Below, one piece after another: positions 10,401 through 21,286 of a stretch of DNA of 64,000 nucleotides. How positions within the stretch are numbered: position 1 is the first letter of the stretch; each line of letters opens with the position of its first letter. Origin of the DNA: Paratinospora sagittata. Lineage: Eukaryota; Streptophyta; Magnoliopsida; Ranunculales; Menispermaceae. The stretch covers positions 10,807,001 to 10,871,000 of the forward strand of contig CM069596.1 in the NCBI GenBank assembly GCA_035771175.1. Direction: 5' to 3'. A program made the translations under genes and the position numbers. The notes under the pieces were generated by a model, which worked only from the letters and a program-made list of their open reading frames with translations, was not told the DNA's origin and made no database searches.

Positions 10401-12711
10401 TGTCAAGACCCCATCACAATCCCCCAGGGCATCCTGACTGGCACAGGAATCTAACTATCTTATTCCCTCATAGGACCATTAGATCCCTATTAAGCTTCAA
10501 CCGAGACTACGATATAGTCTCTCCTGTAAATTAGACATATCACAATCTCAAAAAACATCACATCCACACATATATCACATCAACCCAAATATATATATAT
10601 ATATATATCAACATTCCCACCATAGATTACATCATACTCATATTTAAAGTTCCAACCCTGCTAACATCTAGCAGTTTTTCTAACATTAATAATACATTCA
10701 CCTACTTAGTTATACATGTGGGGTTATATACATATATTTACAAAATCAAAATACGGGTTTACCAAGTCTTCAACCTACATCAAAACAAAACTCTGGCAAG
10801 GCTCTCCTATCTTACTGATAAGCTATTCCGTTGCCCTTATCTGCAACTGAAGGACCTGAAAATTTTGGAAACAGAATGAGTCAACTGTGCCTAGTGAAAT
10901 AGAATATTCAATTGTACCATCATTCACACATCTACATAATCATGCATGCTCATGTATGTTATGCAAATCAGCATGCAAACACCAATGTATATGCATATGC
11001 AATCATAGCAATCCATTCTCATTCTCGTTTCAACTAGCTTTTCCAAGACTTATGTAATACATAGTCAATAGGTACTAACATAACTCACTACAACATTTCA
11101 GCCAGATGATAAAGTGGTCTAGTTCTATATACTATCCAGGAGCTCTAAAAATTATTCTAAAGAAGGAATGTAACCGTACTTTAATTTTGAGAAAACATTC
11201 TCTTTTTTTAACCTAATTAGCTTTTCTTGCATATAATACTAGAACAATGACTCGCTTCCCAACCGAATAGATTCTCATATAGACCTTTAAATCTAACTAG
11301 GATCACTAAACTCGATTATTCTCGTAGGGAGCAGCTCAACTTACTTTGAATGTCCAAAAGTTTAACTCTAATAGATTTACCAGTCAATATAGACAATCTC
11401 TGCCTTTTCTCATGCAACAACCACCATACACATGTACAAACATTTAATTACACGTAATATGATGACAAAAATGATGAAATAAGATTGAAATTCTACTCAC
11501 AACCAATGCCAGAATATAAGTCCCACACTATCAACTTACTCCACCACCTCTAATAGAACCTGCACATATCATATAATTCATATTAACATATTTCTCTATT
11601 ATTTCTTATTTCACAAAATCTCTAACTCATTAGAATTTTAACTCTAACTAATTCATTTAAATAAATTCAACTAAGTTCTGGCAACATGAAATGAACTCTA
11701 ACTTTCCAATTCAGTCCCATAATTATATTTGAGTCTCTCAGACACGTGATGATCAGTCTAAATAATTTTTACCACCCTCTAAAATATTGTCACAGTGAAA
11801 GACAGTAGAAATAAGTTTTTTAACCTTATTTCTACAAGTTTCCAAATCCAATGTATTTACTAAAATCATTCAATCACATACTAAAAATACCAATCGATAT
11901 CCAAAAATCATGATCTTGGTATAGAAACATCTGAAATTCAATCCTCTACGATTCTATGGTTTCAAACATGAATTTCAGCAGAGTTTGACATGGTTCCAAA
12001 GGCCCTCAATGTCAAATTTGGTTTCCGGCAGCTATACCGGCACCAATATGACATATGAACGCAAACAAACTACATATTCGTGATCTACGTGACTATAGGA
12101 GTGACAATATATAATATTTACGTGTTTCTATTCAAAGTGGGTCAAAACCCCAGTTTTGAAAACACCACAAAACACCTCCTATAGCAAAAATTAAACCGCT
12201 AGGAACGTCACACGTAGCTTAAATATCACTTTTGCAACGAAAAGAAGGGAAAATGGCTTACCGGCATATTGAATTCGGCCGCGAAATATAGCGAAACTCT
12301 CGCCCTTTCTTTCTCTTTATTCAGTTTCTTCTCTGGACGTTTGTTTTTTTTTTTTTTTTGCCTTAGGTAGCAAATGAAAACAAGATTAGCAAGTGAATAA
12401 GAGTTATTTGATTTTTTTTTTATTCCATGCACCTCATGTCACTTACTCAACCAACTCCCCCTTTATTATTATTTTTTTCTAATTTCATAATACCTCTCAT
12501 TCCATAATCATACCTTTCTCATTTAAATATAGTTTTCATGCTTCCATTTGCTCCATTTAACTTTATGAACACATGCACTACATTTAATAAACCAATATTG
12601 TATAATATTCATAACATAAATACACTCATAAGAAATTCACATCACAAGAACATACCACACAACATTTAAAAATTCTTAGGGTCCCATTTTATGAAAATGA
12701 TGGTCGTTACA
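10401..12711 (-). repeat. Gypsy-2 LTR on the polypurine-tract side, copy A
   Basis: The segment starts TGTCAAGACCCC and ends GGTCGTTACA on the plus strand (TG..CA). It is in minus orientation, because the flanking polypurine tract and the gag at 21-23 kb read on the minus strand. Its first ~740 bases (U5 side) match 23025-23800, but after AGGAGCT the sequence differs entirely from the other LTR. It holds a short (TA)n at 10589-10608. No 5-base target duplication is seen when its left flank (ACCCG) is compared with the right flank of the other LTR (ATTCG). Confidence 0.8.
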
Positions 12712-12824
12712 ACCTCCCCAACTTAAAAGAAATTTCATCCTCGAAATTTAAAAGTTAGGAATTTCTTTATTCCTAAGTTTCTGCATTTTCCTATCAAGAA
12801 TCACCACTGGCATCTCATCATATG
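12712..12824 (-). mobile_element. Gypsy-2 internal end with polypurine tract, copy A
   Basis: Read on the minus strand this ends in TTTTAAGTTGGGGAGGT directly against the LTR start TGTAACGACC, a typical polypurine tract. The upstream gypsy coding region is missing because the Copia-type element begins at 12825. Confidence 0.7.
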
Positions 12825-14565
12825 TGTTATCTCAATGATCCCCACGACATGAATGTTTTGATGATTCCAAATATCTTCAGTTGGTCTATCTAATTATCTT
12901 TTCAAGTGTTTCAGATTTATCAAGAATCAAGATCAAGGAACTGTGATCACAAGCCTATTGAACATCAAAGTAAAGTTTCGAGTCTGTCAGTACTTAAAAT
13001 GTAATGTCTATCGATCATCTTACTCTAAGCAAGATTTTTATTATTTGCATAATTTGATCGTAACATTTTAATCGTACATTATGATTTATAAAGTTTTTGT
13101 TTTGATTAAAAGAAACAATGATGTTTAATCTAGTTTTAATTGAGAAATCAAAAACCACTTTCATAAAGTCTTTCAGGACGCTAATGTTTTAGCAGCGCCC
13201 TCCTGGACTTGATGAGTTAGGACGTTGATAAAATGTTAGGACGCTCAAGGTTGAGTTGAACTATTTAATAAGGACGCTTACTCGTTAGTAGTGACCTTTC
13301 TTTTATCAACCTTTGAGAATGTCAGGACGCTGACTTAATTTCAGCTCGCTGAAAATTTTTCTTTTATCTTTAAGTGATTTCTATCTTTAAGGACGATGAT
13401 AAGTTATAAGTTGAATGAATTATCAGGACGCTACTTGTGTAGGAGCGCCCTCATCCTTAGAATCAACTTAAGTAACTTTCAGGACGCTCACCGTCCCTCA
13501 GCGCGCTTAAACATTGTTTTAAAACGGCTTTTAATAGTTTAGGACGCTCACTCTTGAGTAGCGCTCTCATATGTTTTGCGTTTTAAAACCAAGCAGGACG
13601 CTTATTGCGAAGTAGCGCCCTCATGCTTTAAGTCGTTTAATTGTCAAAGCAAGTCAGGACGCTTACTACTTAGTAGCGCCCTCACTTCATTGTTCAGTAG
13701 GACGCTGATATTCTAGGAGCGCCCTCAAAGGAACAATGTTTGCCATTTTCGTGGTATATTCTAGTTGTTGTGAGTAAACGTTCATATTTGAAATTTAAAT
13801 TCAAATGAACAACAACTTCATCTCTACAAGTCTATAAACACAGACACTTAACAATTTGTTAAGCACCGAAAATTTTCTGAGCTAAAACACTTTTTCAAAG
13901 CTAGTTGAATTTTCATTTGGTCAAGAAAACGTTTAAGCCGATTTGTTTTCATAGTAGTTTTCTTTGAGACTTTACGCATTCAACAGATTTTCATACTGAG
14001 CAAACATCTTATCTTTATCTGAAAATCTATTTGAATTTTTGAACTGTTTTCATTCAAATCGTTCAGCACTATTTTAACTTATATCATTCTTGCTGAAAGA
14101 GTAATTTGAGAGATAGTTCATAGGATACAGTTGTACTCAATTTCATATCATGTGTATTGTATCAAGGTTGTAACAGTAGTTACATAAACTACTGAGTTGA
14201 TATTCTTCTGTCAACGAAGTTAGGTTGTCTTACACTCGTAAGTTGAGAAACGGTAGTTCTCACATCTGTAAGTTGAGATAGGTTGGTCTCACGCCTTGAA
14301 GCTGAGTAGTATAACGGTTGTTCTCACACCCGCAAGTTGAGAAAAGGTGTAACGGTTTGATTTTCACCCATAAGAAGGTCTATATCGGTAAGTTTAAAAT
14401 CCTAACAGAGGAGGTTAGGTAGTGGACGTAGGCAAGTAGTCGAACCACTATAAATTGACTGTGCATACTTGCGTATTTTTCTACACTTTAATCTTGCCAT
14501 TGTAACTAATTTTAAATTGTCTAAGTGTCCAATTCACCCCCCTCTTGGACGTAACTGGGCCAACA
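12825..14565 (+). repeat. 5' LTR of Copia-type element, copy A
   Basis: It begins TGTTATCTCAATGA and ends GGGCCAACA, so the tips form a TGTT..AACA inverted repeat. It contains the hairpin-repeat array (13174-13735) and a second short repeat near 14215-14350 built on TTCTCACACCCGCAAGTTGAG. It lacks about 190 bases, near 13736, that are present in the other LTRs of this family in the window. Confidence 0.88.
13174..13735. repeat. Hairpin-forming minisatellite inside the 5' LTR, copy A
   Basis: About ten degenerate units, roughly 55-60 bases apart, have the form AGGACGCT - short loop - AGCGCCCTC. Clear units start near 13174, 13424, 13595, 13655 and 13700. ACGCT pairs with AGCG, so each unit can form a small hairpin. 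The same array is present in the 3' LTR, where several GGACGCT have become GGATGCT. Confidence 0.8.
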
Positions 14566-14567
14566 AT

Positions 14568-14578
14568 TGGTATCAGAG
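14568..14578 (+). other. Primer-binding site (tRNA-iMet), copy A
   Basis: TGGTATCAGAG lies two bases after the 5' LTR end and is complementary to the 3' end of plant initiator methionine tRNA, the usual primer of plant LTR retrotransposons. Confidence 0.88.
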
Positions 14579-14621
14579 TAGTGTTGCACTTCAAAAAAAC
14601 ATGACAATTTCTTTGATATCA

Positions 14622-15792
14622 ATGGCAATGACCAGAGGGAACGTTAGAAGTAGGTCAACCTTTAGAGAGACCACCTCTGCTCAATAAAGAATTGTTTGAA
14701 GATTGGACGATAAGGATGAAAACCTTTATACGATCTAAGGATATCGATCTATGGGAAATGGTTGTAAATGGCTACACCATGCCCAACAAGCCTATTGAGT
14801 TATGGACAGATAAGGAAAGACTAAATGACAAACTTAATGCTCAAGCAGTCTATGCCTTGTATTGTTCTCTACCCGAGGAAGAAGTAGAAAGGGTAGTTCA
14901 TCTTGAGAGTGCAGAGGAAATTTGGGAAACTCTCAAATCACTTCATTGTGATAAGATTAGCATTCGAGATGAAAAGCTCAAAGAGTCTGATAAACTATTC
15001 AATGCCTTGGAGATATTGGAGAATGAATCTCTCGATACGACATGCAACAGATATCAATCCATTCTTGACGGAATGCAAGAACTGAATCAGGAAATACATG
15101 TTGAAATATCTTTAGTATATTTCTGTGACAAGCTTCCAAAAAGATGGAATGATAAGCTGACTATTTTAGCTGAATCCGTTGAACCATGGGAAATGAATTC
15201 AAAAGAGCTCTGTGATCTCTTGTAAACCATGAAAAGAAGGGATGAAACTAGAAACCAAGTTAGAATATTAGAAGAGTCAATAGCCTAGTTTAGGGTTCTA
15301 GAAAGTGAGTCTGTTCATGAGAACCTGCAATGTTTTATACGTCTTGTAAATGAATTTGAGCACTTTGGAAAAACATTATCTCATTCTACTTTTGTACAAT
15401 ATTTTTTCAATAGTTTTCTTGAGAACTGGAAATATAAAATAGATTTTATAAACGAGTTCTCAAATCCATTTGAAATCAGTTTTCAAAAAATTGATTATAT
15501 TTTGAGTGGGATAGAAATGTCAACTGAGAGAGAAGACATTCTTGCAAATTTACCAACCAGGAGTAGAAGTGAACTGACTGATGATATACACTCTCTGTGT
15601 CATCAATCCTCAACAAGTACATCCAGAATGCTCAATGAAAGACCTCCTGATAGAATGTCGATAAAGAAGTCGGGATGGAGGACAAAGATAATGAACTATC
15701 TCAGCTGCTTCAAATGGAAAGGTATAAAAGTCTATCTCATCACAAATGCTATTATCAGAATATTTTTATCAGTGATAAATAATTGTCTTTAA
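14622..15792 (+). pseudogene. Copia-type gag-like region (UBN2 family), copy A, degenerate
   Basis: From the ATG at 14622, a 2-base deletion near 14650 shifts the frame relative to copy B. Downstream the protein reads as a Copia gag of the UBN2 type: FEDWTIRMKTFIRSKDIDLW, then EEIWETLKSLH and FCDKLPKRWNDKL. After an in-frame TAA at 15223-15225 and a TAG near 15288, a second stretch (NEFEHFGKTLSHSTFVQYFF) has the same kind of layout, hinting at a duplicated gag half. No CCHC knuckle was seen. Both inner stops are shared with copy B and sit where glutamine codons would fit. Confidence 0.75.
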
Positions 15793-16343
15793 TCATTCAA
15801 TGCTTAGAATGTTCAAACAATTTCTTCATGTTCAAATTATTATGGAATGGTTAATGGTGTATAACTTATGATATTGTTCAACCATGCGTTACTTAAGGCT
15901 ATTTGGTCAAATCTAACAAATAGCAATGTTTAATGTCCTGAAGAGAGATATCGACAAGTGAGGATGCTAACGCGTATATTAGCTCTAGTCGATGATGATC
16001 GCTAGTTAAAAGTAGGGCACTGCTCAGTCACAAATGTAAAATAACATAAACCGCATTTAGTGACTAGAAAGTGTCACGTGCTGGAGTGTGCATCAGGAGG
16101 GAGCTTATCGCTTTCTCACTATAAAATGCAACTTTTGTAATTTAGCTGTTACTTTTCACCTTTTGAGCCCTAGGTCGCTTCAACGAGAATTTACCTGAAC
16201 TCGTCTCAGATTTACCGCTGAACCTTCATCTTTAACCCTTGGTAAATCCCGTTATATGTTTGTTTCTGAATCTTCTATTCTCTATTGTATTAGTCCCTGT
16301 CTTGTTATCTCAGTTCTTCATATCCTTTTATCCGATTTTGTCA

Positions 16344-19300
16344 ATGGCACACAAACCCGAAAATCTTCGCCCCTTTTCTGCTAGAAAGCCAGCTGTGTCG
16401 CCATCATCACCTCCAGATAGGAGTATGAGACCAAGAACTGAACCAACTCAAGTCCCACTGGCTGAGGAACCCACACCAGTGATACTCACACCTCCTACCG
16501 AAATTGCTTCTGAACCACCTCATCCACCTCTCCTTCTCAGATGAGAAGAAAAGGAGATAATGCCGAAAAGCTCATGAACCGAGCTATGATTGATGGAAAT
16601 TATGTCGATTTCGACTATTTCATCAACTCCCATCTAGACATTTTCTCTCTGTTTGAGTTCCAAGGTTGGATTGATTTACTTACTTTAAACTCAAGATGAT
16701 ACCCCAACCTCGTCAGACAATTCTATGCAAACATGGTCAATAAACCCGGCTCTGAACTCTCAAAACAATTAGTCGTAAAGGGAAAATCTGTTGAAATTTC
16801 TCCCGGATTCTTCTCTGAAGCATTCTCTTTGCCAAATGATGAAAGTGCTCACAAACTTTCATTTACCAAAAATAAAGTTCAGTATCCAGGTTACAACAGC
16901 CTTGCCGCTCTAAAACTTGTTTCCAGGAAAAATAACCTATCTTATGTTGACAAGAAGCTTACCAACCAGTCCTTTGAACTCATTCCCAGAATCATCCACA
17001 ACATCATTACCCACATTATTCAGCCTAAGACCGGCAGCAGGGTTAATGTGAATGATTTAGAATTATTCTTAATCTGGTGTATTCTGGAGAAGAAGAAAGT
17101 GAATCTCGCCCACATTCTCTTGCATGTAATGAATACAGTGGTTAGTAGAGGAGGAGGTCTGCCACTTGGTATGTACCTCACCACTCTGTTCGAGAGATGT
17201 GGCATTGATTTCAGTGGAGAAACCTTCAAGGAGACTAGCAGATACAACTGCATTGGTCACACCACTGTTAAATTAATGAGATACACTTATGTCCCTGCTT
17301 TGGAAAGATGGTTTCCAATGTCAAAAGTTCCACTTGAAGGTGAATCCACTGGAAAACATGAAACAAGATAAGAAGATGTCTCAGCAATAGTGAAGGAAGC
17401 TACCCAAGCTTCTACCACTCATGAAGAATAGGCTGAACAAGAAGAAGTTGTTCCCACAGTTAATCCAGAGCATATTTCAATTGATGATGTAGAAATTGAA
17501 CATGTAGAACAAGTTGTTCATGCTGAAGGACATCCAGTGGAAGAGGTGATCCAGATTGCTAAAGTTGTTGTTGAAGAACATCTGCATGAGTTGGAAACCT
17601 TTGATGCAATCTTGGAGGACATCACCAGAGAACGAGTTAATGAGGACGTAGATAAAACCATCTCCAGACCACCATCTCCATTTGATATCCCTGTACCAAT
17701 GGAATCTCAAGACTCGCAGAAAAATGAGTTTGAAGGTATACAAAGTAAGGATTCAGAGGGCTATGATCTGGCTATCGTACCCTATCAGGGAGATGACATG
17801 AATGAAGAGGTTGATGAAGAGGATCATGTTGAAGATTTTCATGAGGCCAATGCTGAATTTCAAGTAGAAGATGAAGTGGAAAATATTTATGAGGAAAGCT
17901 CATCCGATCATGAACAACCTTCTTATCCATTCACAAGCAGGCCAAAAGATGAATTCTTCAGAGAGGAAGACTTTCTCAAACGAGTAAGAGAAGATCAGAA
18001 TTTTGTCATGTCTCAACTAAGGACTCGTTTGGAACATAACCAAGTTCAGCTGAAAAATGAGACATTGTCAGAAGTCCTAGAATCTCTGAAATCTTAGGAG
18101 AGAGTTGAGATTAATGAGATCAAAGAACTTAACTCTCACATGATCAAGGCAATTGAATTGCTTGAGAAGCTGTCTCAACAAATGGACAGCCAGTTAAAAG
18201 TCATACAGTCCTTTCCTTCATCGAGCTCCACTCCATCATCATTGCTTGATGATTTTATTAAGACATTTCAGGAGGACATGCGACAGATCAAGAAATTCAT
18301 AAATGCCTTTGTTGTTGTTGTTGTTGTTCCACCGAGATTGGCAGCTCCTCAACAACCTCCAGCCAAACCTCAAGATCCAGAGAGTCGTACAATGCCAGCT
18401 ACGCCAAGTCGTGCTGCCAGTGCTATAACTGAAGAAGCTTTGAAAAAGACTCTTGAAGAAATTCAAAGCTTGAGAGGTAAAATGGCTGACTCCTCTAAAG
18501 AAAAGTCCATCTCTGAAACTCTGCAATCAGTTTTGGATGCTATCTTGGATCAAGTAACAAGTAAGACAGTGCTTGATCCGGTGCTGCAGGCCATTTCCAG
18601 TCTGAAGGAGAATTTAGATACTGCAAGGCCAACACCAACAGAGGATGATAGACTAACCAAGATTCTAGACTTGGTTACTCGTGTCTTTGAGAAATTACAA
18701 AACTTGGAGAACAAGATGCCTTTCCTTGCCATAACCATTATGGATCTGTCTTATACTGTCATCAAAGCTACAGATCGAGTGGAAGGAGTCGTAGGCTTTT
18801 TTGTAGACCTCTTCAAGGCAATGAACAGTAGGATGCCTTCTACCATTTGGTATATTGCCTCTAGCATGAAACATTTTACAATGCTCTTTCATCTGTTGAA
18901 GAAGAAAGGTGCAAAGTTTCACCTACACCACGAGCTTCAGCCTTCACACATCCTCAAGGACCCCACGAGTTTGACAATCTTCCGTTGAATCGAATGAAGA
19001 GCCATTGCATAGAATCAGTCGAAGAGTGTATCCATCCCCAGATCCCTCATCAGAAACTTTTTCAGATCCTAAATGCAAGCGACCAATCAGGCCAGAATTT
19101 GAAGGTCACACACTTTCTCCTTAGTTTGTTCAAGGTCTTGCGGAACGAAAAGGAAAAGGTTTCAAACCTGGTCCACTTCTTGATCCATTTAAATTTGGTG
19201 TTTCCAATCATGCTCATGAAAAATTCATTGAAAAATCTAGGAAGGGTATTGTAATTGATGAATTTGTCAGCAGTGTGAGAAAGAACACACGTAGTTCTTC

Positions 19301-19455
19301 AAGACCACAAGCACCAAGGAAACCCAAGAATTTTGTACCTAGTTCCAATGGATCCAAGAAGGATGAGGAGGCCGAAAGAAAAAAAATGGAAGGGTCCAAG
19401 TACGGGCTAAGCCTACCCATTTTTTTATGTTTTCAAAAGGGGGAGAAGAGATTGT
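16344..19455 (+). pseudogene. Accessory ORF: plant-transposon-protein-like domain plus acidic coiled-coil tail
   Basis: A start MAHKPENLRPFSARKP is followed by a proline-rich stretch. Then comes a domain with YPNLVRQFYANM and KGKSVEISPGFFSEAF, typical of the putative plant transposon protein family (PF20167 type) found in large plant LTR elements. One frame runs from about 16733 to 18988 and is broken only by stops at 17369-17371, near 17428 and at 18095-18097. Its second half is acidic and heptad-rich, with a valine run near residue VVVVVV. A basic tail with FVSSVRKNTRSSSRPQ follows in another frame up to 19455. The position between gag and polypurine tract resembles the env-like or additional ORFs of some Copia lineages. 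The whole region is absent from copy B. Confidence 0.6.
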
Positions 19456-19738
19456 AGATATTAAGGCTAAATTAACTCAAGAGAGAAGCAACATGTAAGG
19501 GGGAGTTTACATGTAAGGGGGAGTTCTAACCAAGTTATTGTGTTCTATCAGAGTTAATGTATTCATTCTTGTTTATAATTTACATTGTTTGTATTCTGCG
19601 ATGTTTGCATCTTACCATGTAAATTGTATGATCAAAATCAAATAGAACTGACATGACTGCAGATATCGTTCTAAATTCGTTAAATGTTTGATTACATGAA
19701 TATATTTGTCTACATGATCTCTGAGTATTTGAAATCAT

Positions 19739-19753
19739 CAAAAAGGGGGAGAC
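19739..19753 (+). other. Polypurine tract of Copia-type element
   Basis: AAAAAGGGGGAGAC lies directly before the 3' LTR start TGTTATC at 19754. Related AAGGGGGAGTT strings occur at about 19497 and 19517. This primes plus-strand synthesis in LTR elements. It is deleted in copy B. Confidence 0.8.
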
Positions 19754-21286
19754 TGTTATCTCAATGAACCCCATGACATGAATATTTTGATGATCCCAAA
19801 TATCTTCAGTTGGTCTATCTAATGATCTTGTCAAGTATTTCAGATTTATCAAGAATCAAGATCAAGGAACTGTGATCACAAGCCTATTGAACATCAAAGT
19901 AAAGTTTCGAATCTGTCAGTACTTAAAATGTAAAGTCTATCGATCATCTTACTCTCAGCAAGATTTTTATCGTTTGCATATTTTGATCGTAACATTTTAA
20001 TCGTATCTTATAATTTTTCAAGTATTTGTTTTGATTAAAGAACCAATGATGTTTTGTCTAGTTTTAATTGAGAAATCAAAAACCATTTTAATAAAGTCTT
20101 TTAGGATGCTAATGTTTTAACAGCGCCCTCCTGGACTTGATGAGTCAGGATGCTCAAGGTGGAGTTGAACTATTTAATAAGGATGCTTACTCGTTAGTAG
20201 TGACCTTTCTTTTATCAACCTTTGAGAATGTCAGGACGCTAACTTAGTTTCAGCTGGCTGAAAGATTTTCTTCTATTTTTAAGTGATTTCTATCTTTAAG
20301 GACGCTGATAAGTTATAAGTTGAATGAATTATCAAGACGCTACTTGTGTAGGAGTGCCCTCATCCTTAGAATCAACTTAAGTAACTTTCAGGGCACTCAC
20401 AGTCCGTCAGCGTGCTTAAACATTATTTCAAAACTGCTTTTAATATTTCATGACGCTTACTCTTGCGTAGTGCCCTCATATCTTTTGTGTTTTAAAACCA
20501 AGCAGGACTCTTATTGCGAAGTAGCGCCCTCATGCTTTAAGTCGTTTAATTGTCAAAGTAAGTCAGGACGCTTACTACTTAGTAGCGCCCTCACTTCATT
20601 GTTCAGTAGGACGTTGATATTCTAGGAGCGCCCTCAAAGGAACAAAACGACAGAAATGATATTTTTGTTGTTCTGACATGTACGTCCTTTTAGCCAACTT
20701 TTCAGAACAACTTTTCGTACAAAATCAATTTTTTGTATTTGTAAGAGATATTCTCTAATTTACGAACTAAGTCTTCTAAAACTTTCCTTATTGGTGTATC
20801 TAGAGAAAAACAAAATATTCATGAATTATGCAGATGCCATTTTCGTGGTATATTCTAGTTGTTGTGAGTAAACGTTCATATTTAAAATTTAAATTCAAAT
20901 GAACAACAGCTTCATCTTTACAAGTCTATAAACACAGACACTTAACAATTTGTTAAGCACGGAAAATTCTCTGAGCTAAAACACTTTTTCAAAGTTAGTC
21001 AAATTTTCATCTGGTCAAGAAAACGTTTAAGTCGACCTATTTTCACAGTAGTTTTCTTTGAGACTTTACGTATTTTAAAGATTTTCATACTTAGCTAACA
21101 TTTTATCTTTATCTAAAAATCTATTTGAAGTTTTGAACTATTTTCACTCAAATCATTCTGCACTGTTTTAACTTTTATCATTCTTGCTGAAAGAGTAATT
21201 TGAGAGATAGTCCATAGGATACAATTGTACTCAATTTCATATCTTGTATACTATATTAAGGTTGTAACTGTAGTTACATAAACTAC
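19754..21286 (+). repeat. 3' LTR of Copia-type element, truncated, copy A
   Basis: It begins TGTTATCTCAATGAACC and follows the 5' LTR to ACATAAACTAC (about 21286). The last ~230 bases of the LTR are missing and gypsy-2 sequence follows directly. It contains the hairpin array and the ~190-base segment (about 20644-20835) that the copy-A 5' LTR lacks. Confidence 0.85.

Larger units (their letters stand above)
12825..21286 (+). mobile_element. Copia-type LTR element with accessory ORF, copy A
   Basis: The element has a 5' LTR (12825-14565), a tRNA-iMet primer site, a gag-like region, a long accessory ORF region, a polypurine tract and a 3' LTR from 19754 that is truncated at about 21286. No protease, integrase, reverse transcriptase or RNase H motif was seen, so it must have depended on a relative for movement. 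It sits inside gypsy-2, replacing that element's pol. The two LTRs differ from each other visibly more than either differs from its copy-B partner, so insertion came before the 32-kb duplication. Copia assignment rests on the gag type and on the gag/late-ORF layout. Confidence 0.8.

Noticed and set aside
10401..12711. Solo LTR formed by LTR-LTR recombination
   Set aside because: A polypurine tract abuts its inner side, so it is the end of an element and not a solo LTR.
13174..13735. Regular repeats that could be taken for a CRISPR array
   Set aside because: The units are degenerate, self-complementary, inside an LTR, and in a plant genome with no cas genes.
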